Positions 10,001 to 25,000 of a stretch of 42,255 nt of DNA are shown one piece after another. A model generated the notes under the pieces. It worked only from the letters and a program-made list of their open reading frames with translations, had not been told where the DNA came from and searched no databases. The DNA comes from Roseovarius gaetbuli (GTDB lineage Bacteria > Pseudomonadota > Alphaproteobacteria > Rhodobacterales > Rhodobacteraceae), in the NCBI RefSeq assembly GCF_900172365.1, contig NZ_FWFJ01000032.1, positions 1 to 42,255 of the forward strand, given 5' to 3'. Position 1 is the first letter of the stretch. Each line of letters opens with the position of its first letter. A program made the position numbers and the translations under genes.

Positions 10001-13000
10001 TCGGTCACAAGAACACCGGGCGTGTCATTATCACGTACATCGACTTCGACGTTGCGAACGTCGATCGCGTCGTAATCGTCTGCGTTCGAGATCACCGAAT
10101 GCTGAACCACGGTCACCCGGTCACCTTCAGCGCGCAGATCGTCCACGGCCAGCAGATTGACCGTCTGGGCTGTATCCCAATTGTCTTTGGTGAACTTGAG
10201 AACCACCGCACGGTTCGGCACATAATAGGTGGTGCCGTCCAGCACGATTTCGCGGAGGAAATCGTCACCGACCTGCGAATTTGTCGGGTCGAGATAATCC
10301 ACACCAAGAATTTCAGCCTGCGAGATACTCGTCCCCGCCGAACCTGTGGAAGACACCCACATGCTGTCGCCGTTTCCACCGGGCAGGCCGTCATTCGGCA
10401 AGGTCCCGTCCTGTTCTTCCTGTGGTGAACGGGCGGCTGAGACAGTGACGTAGACGACCTCATCCCCGATCAGCTGGCGGGCAAGGCGCACAGTGTAGCT
10501 GTCGGTTTCGCGGAAGGTATCACCCTCGCGCACGGCTGTCAGGCCATCAGTGCCTTCGTCAATGACAACAAGCCCTTCGCCATCGGTCGTGACGTTGTAA
10601 TCCAGCCCGTCGATGACAGATCCGTCGTAAAGGAAATCGTCGGAGACCACGATGTGATCCGCAGCGCCCGAAACACCTTCAAGCTCGCGCGTCACGATGT
10701 CTTCCTGAACGTCGCCGGCAACATTGATGATGTCAGAGCCGAGCCCGCCAATTACACGGTAGGCCACGCCAAACGCCGTCGAGCGGATAAAGAACTTGTC
10801 ATCCCCCTCAAGTCCGTCGACCTCTACCACTTCAACCGTAGAGTACCGCACGTTCAGCCCAGCGCCGAACACGCCCTTGTCAGTTATCGCGATGTCATCT
10901 GCAAATTCGGTACCCAGAACCACCAGCTTGTCAAAGCCCGTGCCGCCTTCGACCGAGACCGGGGCGTTGATATTATAGCGCACCTCGTCCTGGCCGCCGC
11001 CGGCGCGGATATCCGGCGCCTGCGCGACAGAGAATCCGAGTCCGATCTGTGGGCTCGCCACGCCATCTTCATCCAGCACGATAACGTCATCTTGGGTGTT
11101 CCCGACAGTGATGAAGACGTCGAGATAGTTAATGCCGCCGTCCGCATTGCGGTCGGTGATATAGCCACCCCCTCCATCCGACAGCAAGGCCATGAGCGTC
11201 ACCTCGTCGGCGCGACCGGCAAAGGCCGCATCGCCATTGGCCGCGACGTCTTCGAGCAATGCGACTCCGGCATCAAGATCGGCGACATCAATCGTACCGT
11301 CTTCGTTCCAGTCGTAATCCGTTGTTGCAGCGATCGCGAAGGCGCGGACGATAAAGAGGTCGTTGTTGTCATCGCCTTCCAGCCGCAGTTCGGATTGGTT
11401 GGAATAGACACGGAATTCATCGTTGCCACTGCCGCCTTGAGCGAGCATCGGCGCCGACGATCCGCGGCTGAGCCAGCCACGCGTTGTGGGCCTGAGGTCG
11501 GGGAAGACGTCCTGCGCAAGCAGGTTCCCGTCTGCCTCGTTCCGGTTTTCGCCGAATATCTGGCCGATCTGGAAGACGTCGTTGCCTTCGCCGCCGTCCA
11601 TGGTGGTGATGACCGTTGTATCATCGGAATAGAAATGGTCGTTACCACCCTGCCCTTCGATCGTCAGGCGTCCGTTCAGCCCAGCATCGTAGGAGATTCG
11701 CTGAACTTCGCCGCTGTCAAACGTGTCGGGCAGAACATCCTGATATCCATCGAGCGTGCCATGCAGCAGAGCCACATAGCCCGGACGATCCGCAGTCTCG
11801 CCCGGCAGGGACGAGGCCGCACGCAGCAGGAAGATATCGTCGTTCGGGTCATCGACCCCGTTCAGATCGCTGTCAAATCCATAGATGAAGGCCTCGTCGA
11901 CGCCGTCATCCTCTTCGCCAGTATCGAGAATGTTGATGATATAATTACGTTCATCCCCCTGGCTTCCGAGCGTGAACACTTCGTAGGTGTCGGTATCGGA
12001 CTGACCATCAAGCGTAAGTGTGTGCATTGCCAGCACCGAGAGGTCAAAAAGCTCGCCAACCACAGCAGTCTCAGTGTCATAGGGCACTGTCGCATAGGTG
12101 ATCGTTTCGATGGCCGGAGAGGTCTGTGTCGCCGCATCCTGCAAGTAATAGACGACAAAGCTATCTTGCCCGTCATCCCGGGCATCGGGCGTGGCATAAT
12201 CGCCGGTCACCGCATCTGCCGATCCGTAGGCGCGGGTTTCCGAGCCCAGATAGATATACCCGTCATCGCCCCATCCGGTCATGCCAGTGGAACCGCCCGT
12301 GTCACCGAACTGGATGAGATCGACGTCTGTGTTGCCAAAGACCCGAGTGATCCCGTCAGCCGTGCCGTCTTGCAAGATATCGTCTTGCGTACCCCAAGGG
12401 CGCCATGTTCCGATCGGCGCGCTGCGGGTTGTGCCCGTTGGCGTGCTTGGTGAACCCGGCACCCGGTTACCCAATGCCACCATCACCGCACCGGCGATGA
12501 TCTGGCCGCGCAAAATGATATCCGCGCCGTAATCGTCGTCGGCAAAGCCAAGGTCGCCATTGTCATCGCCAAAGATGTCGATTGCTTCTGCGGCCACGAT
12601 GGCGCTGTTCTCGTGGGTTGCAATATCGTCGCCCACGCGCAGTTCGACATACCCCTGTTCGGCTAGGATCAGCCCGTGTGGCACGGGTCGCAGGGCATCA
12701 TCATGCGTGCCCGGTTGTACACCGTTGGTTTCAGCGAAACGGGCCGAACCATTCTTGATCAATAGCAGATCCTGATTCTGCGTCGTATCATCGGCTTCGC
12801 GCACCGTGAGTATGACATCGCCGAGATAGCTGTGGGCGAGCACAAGGCGCAATTCGTCCTCGGTCTCGATGACCACGATGTCGCCATCCGCCTCAAGCGC
12901 GACATCGTCAAGCTCCAGCGTCAGGCTGCTGTTCGTCGGCAGATCAAAGCGGCTGTCGATTTCGAAGGCGTTGGTTGTCGTCCCGATCGAGCCACCATTG

Positions 13001-16000
13001 GCGTCAAGATCAATCGTCCGGGCGATCACATTGGCCGCCCATTCATCATCGCCGTTGGCGTCAAGAATCGAGCCCATCTTGGTTCTGAGGCTGACAGCGT
13101 CGCTGGTGGAAACGATGTAGGTGCGAAGATCGCCGTCGATCTCGTCAATGAAAATACCATCGGTCAGGGCGACTGCCGCAGCATCATAGGCCCGCAGCGC
13201 ACCCGTCGCGTTGTCGGCATTTGCGACGTTGATCTCAAGATAGTTTCCGGTCTCGCCGATACCACCGCCCAGACCGCTGTCATACACGATAGGCGCACTG
13301 ACCTGCGTGAAGACATCGGCGGAGTCAGGATTGACAAAGCCAGGTGCCGCGTTGAGCAGCGACGCAGAGGCGGACACCATGGTGATATTCCGGCCAGATA
13401 CATCGGCGGGATTGGTGTTGTCGTCGTTATTCGCATCGATGATCGACTGAGGCGAATACAGAAGCACGTCCGACCCGGTCGACCGGATCTCTTCCACCCG
13501 CATGTGATCCGAGATTTCCGTGAGCGCGATATACCCGTCGGTCACCACCGTGATGTCGCCGTCGTTGTAATTGACGCCATGGTTGTCGATTTCCGTCAGT
13601 GCAAGAACGTTGATCTGCGGTTCGCCCGGAGTTGTGCTGGCGGCCTTGACAATGATGTCGCCGTTCTCGTTCGACGTGGCATAAGTCCCGGCCCCGGCCT
13701 CAAGGCCGGCAATGATGCGATCTTTGGTGACGCGATCAAGCCCGCGGAAGTCATAGGTGGTCTGCAGGATCGTCGTCTGCACCAGTTCGGTGCCGATAAA
13801 GCCTTCGATCGGCCCAACATAGGAATTTGACCCGGAATCCGGCTCAAAGAAGAACTCGAAGTAGTTGCTTCCCACAGATGTAGAGTTGTCGCCGACGACA
13901 GCATCGTCGTCCCATTCCACCGCAATGCCCACGCGACCCGCTGTGCTGGTCTGGTGCAGGCCATTCCGCAGCAGCACGTCGACCGTGTTGCCGGCAGCGA
14001 TCCGGTCAACGTTGACGATATATTCGCCCGCGGCGACGCCCTCGCGCTTCAGGGCGCGCAGATCGAGGTCGATGTTATCCACGGCATCGACGGTGATCGC
14101 TTCAACCGTCGTCAGCGAATGGGTGTCAGAGAAATCGGCCCCCGCCAACAGGTCTTCTGCTGCACCATCCGGCGTCAGCGACAGTTGCACCGACAGGCCA
14201 TCATCGCTGACCTTAACGTAGTAATAAGCACCATTGGTCAACCCGATATCGGGGCTCGAGGAGTTGTAGCGGACCAGTTGGCCATCGACGAACTTGCTGC
14301 TCTGACCGACAAAGATCGAATTGCTGAGCGCGCTGACCTGGCTGCTCGCGAAGCCCAGGCTGGCAGGCAGGCCCGCAACGCTGACCAGATCGACATTCAG
14401 CCGTTCGGTGTTGGACCCGACATCGTTTGCCGCGTCGACATTCAGGATATTCGTGATGATCAGCGCGGCTCTTCCATCAGGCGATGTCACGCCGCGGTCC
14501 TTGCCGGACAGGATCGAACCGAAGCCGCCGCCACCCGTGTTGATGATTGATGTCGTTCCGATCGGGTTGTTGATCGTACCGTCGATGATGACATTGCTGT
14601 CACCGGTATTGATGATCTCGATCAGCGTCGGCGCAACTTCCGCCTTGATCGTGAAGGTCAGCGGCGCGGTTTTCGACGGATTGAGCCAGACCAGCGGCCT
14701 GTCGCTCGACTGAACGTCGATGTTGTTGATCTCGATATCGCGATCCGAAGCATTCGTGATCCGCACCCGCTCAAGGGTTTCCCGGAAGGTCCAGACGCCG
14801 TTGGCGCCGGCCATTGTCGTCGAGTCAAAGGCCACATCGCCGGGACCCGGATTACCAATATCATTGACTACGATCAGGTTGCTCTGAATTTGGCCAGAGT
14901 CGAGCGTGGAATCGGTACCCTCGGCGCTATCGTCGATCGTGACGTTTATCGCTTTCTGAATGAAGCCGCGGTCATCAATGACGAGATCACGGATCACATC
15001 CAGTTCGGGCGAGCGGCCCGACAGGATCGTAACATCGCTGTCAAACGCAATATTTTCCGAGAAATCAGTGCTTTGGTCCCCGCTTTCGTCCGACCCGCCT
15101 GTGGCCAGCGAGCGCTTGGAATGTCGTGCGTTGTTGTCCACGGTGGTATGGCCACCGTTTACGGTGGAGACATAGAACGCGAGGCGGAACTTGGCATTGT
15201 TGAACTGCGCCAGCTCGGTGAATTCGCCATCTGGATTGGCCACGCCTGGCGTCACCAACTCGATCCGCGGACCGGCAATGATTTCGGCATTATCGACGCC
15301 CGTGACAAGACCAGTGAGATCCTGCTGCACGGTCGTGTCCGAACTTACATAACCGAACAGACCGGACGACCGGGTATATGCCGAGGCCTTGGTGCGCACG
15401 TCATCGAAAGACGTAATGAAATCGACGCCGCGATAGCCCGTCACTTCGGCATTCGCCGACACGGTGATGACGTTGTTCGCCTGGTACTTGGCAGTCGCGT
15501 TAGCCGTGCCTTCGGAATAAAATCCCCCGCCACGCGCATCGGAATCCGCCCTGATATTCGTGGCCCAGGAGGAGTTATTGTCACTTGCATCGCCAACGGT
15601 GGATTGCAGGATCACCTCCTGCGCCTCCAGCTTGGCGCTGTCACCGATCGAAACGTCGGCACGGGCGCTGTCGGTAATGAAGTCTGACCGGCCTTCGCCA
15701 TCGCCACCGAACCCGTTACCACGTGCGGTCGACGTCGACTTGCCGCGCACCGCACCCGATGCGGCCAGCTTGGCTAGGTTTCCAACGAGGATGACCGCGT
15801 CATCTCCGATCGTCGCATCGACATTGTAGTCAAGATTGATGCGGCTGTCGGCATTCGCGACGCCGACGAATCCACCGGTTTTGGAGGTTGCTGCACTGTC
15901 AGAGTTCGCATCCGCGCCTGCGGTGATCCGCAGATCGTTGCCCGCGACAACTTGGGTATTGGCCCCGATTACCGACAGGCTGGTCAGCAGAGTCGTGGTG

Positions 16001-19000
16001 CGAGAGTCGACATTGCCCACGGCCACGAGACCGCCCGAGCCATTCGTCGTGCTGACGGTCTGGTGCACATCAGCCAGCGAGTTGAGGGTCACGTCGTGAC
16101 CGGCACGCACGAGATCGGCGTTGATCGCCGCTGTTGCTGAAGAGGTTGAGGTCAGGTCGGCGCGGTTCTGTTTGACGCCGATGATCGCCCCGCTGGAGCC
16201 TTTTGCCGTGGCCGACGAGATTCCATCGCCCGATTGCGGCGCAAACAGGCTGAGCGGCACACCGCCCGGCCCGAGCAACGTACCGCCGCTAGCAAAGCTG
16301 GTCAGATCTATGGTGAGGCTGTGGTTTCCCGTGCCCACGCTGATATCTTCGGCAATCGCGCCGAGGCGATGGCTCGTCACCCCGTCGGCATTGGCGTCAA
16401 GGTCCAGCCGGGCGCCGCCCGGGGTCAGCGACAATCCGAACTCGGTAGCGCTGACAAGGTCGACGTAATAGGTCTGGCCATCGACCAGATCGACAAGACC
16501 GCCATCATTGTATTGCAGCGGCAGGTCCGCCAGACGGATCAGCGAATGAATGTCGGAATTGCCCGGATCCGTTGCATTGCCCGGGCTCGTGTCATTCGCG
16601 GTACTCAGATCGTCGAAGGGGAAACCCTTGTCCGGCGTCAGCGAAATGATCTCGGTATCGAAGGTATCGGAATCCGCGGTTGTCGCCTGCACGATAGCCC
16701 CTGCATGCGGACCGACCGCCAGACCGGCATCCGTGCGGCTCAGCCGGATCGTGTCGCCGTTTATCGCATTGATCGTGGCGGTGCCGCCAAGCGGCAAGCC
16801 GGCGAGTTCGATCGTCTGTCCAACGGTGAAGCTGGACACATCGCTCCACTGGGTTCCGCCGCCAAGCGTCAGCGTCACATAGTCGGTTGAACTGACCTCT
16901 TCATAGCCAAGCGTCATTGATTGCTCGACGCGGTTGAAGTAGCTCAGGTTGCCCGCCAGCACGATCTCGCTGTCGGAAATGGTGCTGATCGTGTAGGTGT
17001 TGTTATTCCCATTGCTGCCGGTGATGATGATGTCTTCGCCTGCCTTGAATCCGTCATCGATCCAGCTGCCGCCATCATCTCGGATGATGCGGTCAGACGA
17101 GCCGTTATTGTCGTAGTAGACGCTGACGTTTTCGGCAAAGGCGCGTTTGAGCGCGATGGTGCTGTCGTTGATCTTGACCACACGGTATAGCGTATCTTCC
17201 GTCAGCCCGCCGATCGGCGTCGCGCCGGGATCTGCAAAGCCGGGCAGATCATTTCCATCTTCATCCACCGGATTGGTGGAATCATCCACAAATTCAACGC
17301 GGTAGAGGACAAGGTCATTGTCTTCCAGACCATGGCTAAATGGTTTCCCCTCGTTGCTCGACCCATCATTGATTGAGAACCGGATGTAATCGTTGTCCAC
17401 CGTTGACAGGTTCAGGTAACCACCTGAAATCGTGTTGCTTTCGTGGACATCCACCTGACGGTCGGTGAAGATCAATGCCTCCGGCGCCTCGTAGGTCACC
17501 GCCTGATCGTCGCTGAAGCCATGGGTGAAGCCGAAAATCGTGTTGTCTTCAGTGGCCGAAGCATCGCCGATGTCATCGACACTGGACGGAAGGAAGGACT
17601 TGTAGGCGCTTTCGGGATCGAGGGCGATTGCCTGATTCGTGGTCAGCTTGATTGTCAGCGCATCCACAACGATCACGTAATACGGATCGCCATCGGTCAG
17701 CCCGGGAAGCTCTGTTCCGCCGTCGCGATAGATGACCTTGTCGCCGACTCGTAATCCATGCTCGGACTCAAATGTGATTTCCTCGGTCAGCGGGTTGATC
17801 GTGGCGCCGTCGAATTCTGCCCCGAAGGCAATGGTGTTGGCATCAACAACGATGACCGCATATTCGCGATTGAAATTCTCGGTCGTCTCGACACCATTGG
17901 AGTCGAGAACGATTTCCGTCACGAAACCATTAAGCCCGCCGATGACTCCGCCATCGTCGACATATTCCACGATTTGCCCGGTTTCGAGGCCATGGGCCGC
18001 GACCGTGAGCGTATCATCATCAACACTGATGCCGTCGATCTCGAATGTGGGAACCACACCCGTGCCCGGCGTCGCCGTCGCATCCAGCGACACTGTTCCT
18101 TTGGCGTCGATGACGGCGCCGCTGTCGATCGTTGCTGAAACCACGGCTTCCAGACGAGCCACGGCGAACGACCCGCCAACATCCACGGCCCCGCCCGACG
18201 TGCCCTTGGAATAGGCATCGGCTTGCGGCTTGGCACCCGCGGTGAGCGAGACGTCACCAGTGCCGCCATTATCGTCGGTCACTAGGATCGCGCTATTGCT
18301 GCCTATATAGGCTTTGGCCGCCACGTAGTTGGAATCACGGGTAAAATTGCTATCGTCATTGCTCAACGGATCCCAGTTGCTGCTGTCTTCCTTGGAATTG
18401 GCATAAGCAACGGCGCTGTTCGCGGACGATGAGACCAGCCCGCCTGCAGCGGCAACTGTCTTGGCATTGGCGGTGTCGCTGGTGGTGGCAACAATACCGA
18501 TGCCTCCGACCTGGATTTTCGGGGTGGCAGATGCCGAAGCCGAAGACTTGATACCAGCCATGGCCGAGCCGTTTGCCTCGGCATAAGTGTCGGTTTCGCC
18601 AACGCTGACGATGATCCCTACATTCAGGCTTTCGACATCGGCATCGGCGTCATTCACGCCCTTCGCCGAGATGGTTAGCGCGCCGTCGAGCGTCACGTTC
18701 GCATCTCCGTCGAGATAGCTGTCAAGCGTTGCAGAGGCGATCGCCCGCGCCTCGGTAAACTGGAATCCGAGCGCCGAAACCTTGCCCGCTTCACTATAGG
18801 CTTTCGATTTCCGTCCAGCCGCAACTTCGAAGTTATGCTGGGCGTTAATGTCGAGCGTCGCCCCGCCAATGGTCGCGCCGCTTCCGACAAATGCGCTCAA
18901 CGTGGGCGACACCACGCTCGTCACTTCCATCGAACCGACACCCGCCAGAGATCCGGCCTTGGCCGAGCCCGACGCATCCGCATTGCCATCCGAAACCGCA

Positions 19001-22000
19001 TTTACCTTTATGTCACCGCCGACCGTGGTCGTTGCATCAGCCCCAATGGAAGCCTCGATAACCGGCTTCGCTTCGGCATAGGAGATCGGAATCGTTACTT
19101 CGATCAAGCCGCCGCCGGCGGCTTCCGCGCTGGCAATCGCATCCGAGATAGCGACAGCCTGAATCGTCACATTCTGACCTCCGGTGATGTCGCCGTTCAT
19201 CCTGGCTTTGACGCTGCCGCGCGATTTGGCTGTGGCAATCGAAGCACCCGCCGCTACGACACCGATCGAGAATGCAAAGGCATTGGCTTCGGTGTAGAAC
19301 GCGCCATGGGCATCGACGAGTACATCGCCGGCACCGGTGTTTATCGCACCCGAGGTTGCCGGGTTTGCGTCTGCGGTAACTTCCGCAATAACGTCGGTGG
19401 TGTCTTCGGCTGTCGGCACCGAGCCCTGCCCCGAGAACAACCCGCCGCCGCCCGCGCCGGTGTCGACGAACACGCCGCGACCTGCATCCTTGACGATGGT
19501 GCCATCCATCAGCCGGTTATGATTGTAGAGCGCGATGACATCGAGGCCTTCACTGTCGGACTTCAGGTTGTTGCCGACCTTGGCGCGCACATCCGAGTCA
19601 AACTTGGCCCGTCCGAGCGTTACGCCGGCAGCAGCCAGACCGCCTGTGACCCCGATGATGTCGACATCGGCCTTATGGGATGCCCGGGCCAGAACTTCGA
19701 TCTGACCGTTGGAATCGATCTCGACGTTGTTGCCGATTTCGGCACGCACCTTGGATGCATTGTCCACGTAGACGAAGTTGAAAGATCCCGCGACGACGCC
19801 CGCCGAACCTGCGGTCAGGTCGACGTTGAAATCAATGGTCGAAATTGCTTTCACGGTGATGTCGCCAACCTCATGATCGACAGTCACAGGGTCTTCGCCT
19901 GGTGCGCCCGGCTCTTCAGTTGACAGACCGATATCGACATTGTTGCCGATGCGGGCGTGCGTTTCGATGGTGCTCGCGTTGCCGTCGTCCGCTCGGATCT
20001 TGCTGAACGCGGCACCGACTGCAGCACCCCCAACTGCAACGCCAACGGTGTTGGACTTGAAGTCCTGATCCGTTTCCGCAACCACGCTGAGACTGTTGGC
20101 ATCCCGAATAATCGAATTGTTGGATACTTCTGCCAGCAACGTGCTGTTGTCGTTGATCACCGTGACGGCAGCGCCAAGCGCGGCAATCCCGCCCGTCCCG
20201 ACGAATGCAGTATAGTCGATATCGCGCATGCCATAACCGTCAACAGTGATGTCGCCCTGCGCGGTAATTGTTCCGCCAAGTTTGGCCTGAACCTTGCTAG
20301 TGACATTAAACACCGCGACAGCACCACCCGCGCCGACGAATCCAACGGCAACGGCGCCATCCACAACCTTGACTGTGATTTCTTCAGAGGCATCAACATT
20401 CACGTCGTCGCCCGCATTAACGATCACGCCGCTCTCGACAATGGCATTGACGCCACGCTGCGGCCCGGCAGAGGCCGCCGTGAGCGCAAGATTCATGTCC
20501 GATCCGGTAAAGCTGTTCTCATCCTCACCCAGTTTCAGCGCGGTGCTTTTCAGCATTTTGCCAGCACGGTCATCGGCGGAGTTTTCCTCGATGTCGCCGC
20601 TGGTTGTCGAGTCATCCATGCTGGAGAGGCCATCATTGATGTCGTCGGATGTGTCGTCAACATTTCCTTGCGTTTCAGTCGACGCATTTTTTGAATCATC
20701 TTCGTTGTTCAGCGCGTTCTGCGACTCGCTGGCGGCGGCGCCGTCCGTGTTCTCGCTTTCGGAATCGTCATAGACCGCACCGAAATCTTCGCCGATCGAC
20801 CAGACGTTGATCGAGGCCGCAAGCCCGACTACGCCGCCTGCCCCTGAAATCGTGAAGCCTTCCAGAGTGCGCTTGGCCAGCGCATTGACGCTCAGATCGG
20901 TCTTGGTGTTGAGAACAGTACCTGTGCCGACCGATGCATTCACGTTATTCTTCATGGTCCCGAAGCTGACCGCACCAGCGAGGCCCGCAATACCACCCGC
21001 AACACTGCCTGCCGCGTCGATCATGCTCGCGTCGTTAGATGCGCCCACGTAGACGCCCTGATCAATAGAATCAGCCGTCAGGGCGTTGCGCGTATTGATC
21101 ATCGCATTTTGCCCGATGCGGGCCGTGGCGTCGCTGTCGATCAGGCTGACGGTCACCGCACCCGCAATACCGGCATAAAGGCCGCCCGCGGCAGCCACAC
21201 CGATGTTAAACAGACTTTCCGTGCTGTCGGCCTGCACGACAAGGCCATGTGCCGTGCCGCGATTGAAACTTCCGTCGCTCTCTTTCAACCCGTCGAGAAG
21301 CACGTCATCGACACCGATCAAGCCATTGCCGCCCGCGTCGATCTTGGCGCTGTCGCCGATCTCGGCGGTGGTATCCTTGTCGAACAGCATAACGCCGACG
21401 CCAGCGCCGACACCGCCGCCGCCGAGCCCGACAGCAACAGCGCCCGATACCATCAGCATCGAACTGTCGTCCTGCGCCCGCACCACCACATCGCCACCGG
21501 CCTGGACATCGGTAATATTATCCGAGGCGCTATAGATATGCGCAGAGGTTACATCGGTGAGCTTGACAACGCTGACACCACCGCCGCCAGCGGCGGTTCC
21601 GCTAATCGCAACACCGAATGCGACGATGACAAAATCGGCCTGCGCATTGGCATCTACATAGACATCGTTTGAGGCATCGATGGTCGATCCCGCACCGACC
21701 CATGCCTTGGTGTTGAGGTCGACGACAGAAACATCCACACCCGGCGAGAACGCCGCAGTTCCCGCGAACGCCGCGCCAACACCGACACCGACGTGATTGA
21801 AATCAGACGCCGCGCCAACGATTACCGATTGCGCACCCGCAGGCGTTCCTATGTGCTGATTGATATCCGCATCGGTGCCAATAAAGGCCGACGTGTCGGA
21901 ATTGATGACGTTGACCGCCGCACCGACAGCGACGCCGACGGTTCCGCTCCCTGCCCCGCTGATGGCGAAGGATTCGATATCGTCCTTAGCGCTCGCCGTC

Positions 22001-25000
22001 ACGGCAACACCACTGAAACCCATGTTTTTCGCAGCAGAGGCAAGGCGTTTCTTGGTCAGACCCTGCGCACTGTCGCTGCCTGCGTCGTCTGACCCGTCAC
22101 CATCATAATCGCTTGAAATCTGGCCGGTCACTTCCGAGCTCTGACCAGCGCCGATTTCAAGATCGTTCTTGGTCGGCGCGTTCGCACGCAGCGCGGACTT
22201 GCTCGGCGCCGATGCGGCGCTTGCCTCGTAAGCTGTGCTATCCATCGCCGCGTCTTCGGTGACATACGAGGTGTCATAGCTACCGGTTCGCGCGGCCAGC
22301 GACTTATTGCCCTGGCCCGTCACGTCTGCGCCAGCCCCGATAAAGGCCTCGGTCACCTTGTTGACGACCGCGACGCCCGCCGCGACACCAACACCGGCAC
22401 TGCCGCCGATCGATACCCCGCCCACGATCAGGTCAAGCTCGGTTTCGTCCACCGCTTCGATCCGGACTGAGCCATTGGCATCAATATCCGCTTTGGTAAG
22501 TGCTGCGTTGTAATCAGCCGGATCGTCATAGAGGCGCGGCTCGTCGCCGATATAGGCGCGTGTCGTTAGCGTCAGAACAAACACGTCCGCCGTCAGGTTG
22601 ACGGCAGCGGATGTCGAGGCCGAAGCCGAGGCCGACACTGTCGAAATATCTTCCGCGCTGAAAGCATCGACAGTGACATTGCCGTCGACGTCAGCCTCGA
22701 CATCATTGTCGATGAAGGCCGTGGTGGTCTTGGTCAGCGTGTGGACGTTCACACCCGCGCCGACGCCCGCGCTTCCAGCCGACGCAGCCACCGATCCGGC
22801 AATGGCCAGCATGTCCGTGGTATCCGAGGCTTTGACGGCGACATCGGGATCCTCGTCGCCGTCCTGCGCCGTAATCGTTGTGCCACGCCCGATGGAGGCT
22901 TCGGTAGTTTCTGTCTGAACGGAAACAACGACGGATCCGCCAACCGCCGCGCTGCTCGTTGACACGCCGGCCGCCGCCGATATCATAATGAGGTTGTCCG
23001 TCGATTTCGCATCGACTTTCAGGCCGACATCGCCGCCGGTAATCAGCTGCGCATTGCCTTCAACTACCGCTCTGACCGTGTCTTCATGCACCAGAGTAGC
23101 GCTCGACACGCCCGCGCCCGCGCCGCCGAGACTGAAGGCCACGCCACCCGCCAGCATGAAGACATCCGCATCGCCTTCGGCCAGAACCGATACGTTCCCG
23201 CCCGCATCAAGCACGGTGTTGTTCGCATCTGCAGCACCGCCATTTTTCACGATGGCCTGGGTGTCAGTGAAGAATACAACCACGCCGATCGAGGCCGCGA
23301 CGGCCGTCGCGCCACCGCTTGCGCCGAACGTTGCGGCGATCGAGGTAACGGTATCGTTGCTGTCGGCCTTGACGAGGATATCGCCGGTTCCTGCAATCAG
23401 GTCGGCCCGTGAACCAATCTGCGCCAGCGTATCGCGCGTGATAACATTGACATCAAGGCCGATGCCCACGCCGCTGTTGCCAAGCGAAATCCCAAGACCA
23501 CCGGCACCGGTGAAAATTTCGACAATATCCGTCGCGCTCACTGTCACCGCATCATCAGCATCCAGCGTAGCATTGAATCCGATGGTCGCTTTCGTCTCCA
23601 TCAGTACGACGTTGACATTCACAGACCCGCCAACTGCGGTTCCGCTGTTACCAGCCGCGATACCTGACGCGAAACTTGTGAACGGCAGTTCCACCTCAGT
23701 CAGTATGTCATCCAGGTCGGAATCCGGGTCAGCTCCGTCATCCAGCAGTTGCAGCGTATCTGTCTTCGGCAACAATTTCGCATCCGAAGTCACAGAAACC
23801 GATCCACCGCCATTCGCGGTCAGGGTTGCGTTGCTGCCGACATCAACCTTGGTATCAAAATTGTTGAAAATATTAACGGCAATAGCGAGCCCGACGCCTG
23901 TTCCGCTCTTGGAGCTAAGCGCAGCGCCACCGGCGAGGTTCTGAACTTCGTTATAGGACAGCGCCTTGACAACGACGTCGCCCGCATTCGCTGTCAGGGC
24001 GGCGTTGTTGCCAACGTCCACATCGGTCTGAATATCGACGTAGTTGACGGCAATACCGCCGGCGATCGAATTATTGCCGGTAGCGGCCCCCGCAAGCGCC
24101 TGCACCTGGAACGCGTTCGGGTCGTTGACGTCGGGCGTGACGGCACGCACTTCGACGCTGCTGCCGGTCAGCACGACGCCGGTATCCTCGATGATGACCT
24201 CGTTTTTCAGATCCGCTATATTCACGCCAATCGCCGCCGAGACCGCGTTCGAATTGTTGGTTGCGACAGCCTTGGAATTCGCAATGGCGCGGGTATCCAC
24301 GGCCATGTCGGCCGCCACGGTCACAGCGCCGGTACCTGTCAGCGAGGTGCCGGACTTGATAGTCGCGGTATTGTCGAGGTCGAGGTAGTTGACCACGACC
24401 GCAGCGGCGACCTTGGTGCCGGCCTTGCCGCCCGTGGCCTTGCCGGACTGTGCCGTGGAATTGCTGTCGGCCTGATCCAGCGACCCATCGGTTACATTGC
24501 TGTCACCATTCGCCGTGGGTGTTGCAGACCCGCCAGACTGGTCCTTGGCGAAATTCGAATTCTCGGTGGTTTCCTGATCAGACGTGCCCTTGCTGCTGGA
24601 CTGGCCTTCGGCACCGGCCTTGGCTTCTGAAGTTACGTCGACATCGCTGTCGGCCAGGATCATCACCGTGCCACCGCCTGAGGCGTCGCGCCCCGCCAGC
24701 GCATCGGTGTCCACCTGAACAATATTCAGCGCGAGCGAGATGCCGATCCCGGTCTTGCCGCCCGAAACCTCACCGTCGGAGGTTGTGGTAACTTCACCGT
24801 CATGTTCAGCCTTCACGCGGAAATCACCGCCACCAAGACCGATCGCACCATCGCCAATGGCCTGGGTGCCGGTCGAAGCCTTGGTGTCATTTTCCACATA
24901 CGATACGGCAACCGCACCACCGATATTGGTGGCCGCAGAGCCTTGCGAACCCGCCTTTGCGTCGGTCTTGACCGTGTCGTCGCTCTTGGCCTCGATGGTG

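Noticed and set aside
10654..12453. 599-residue open frame on the plus strand
   Set aside because: Antisense shadow of the giant gene, with no recognisable domain and no credible ribosome-binding site.
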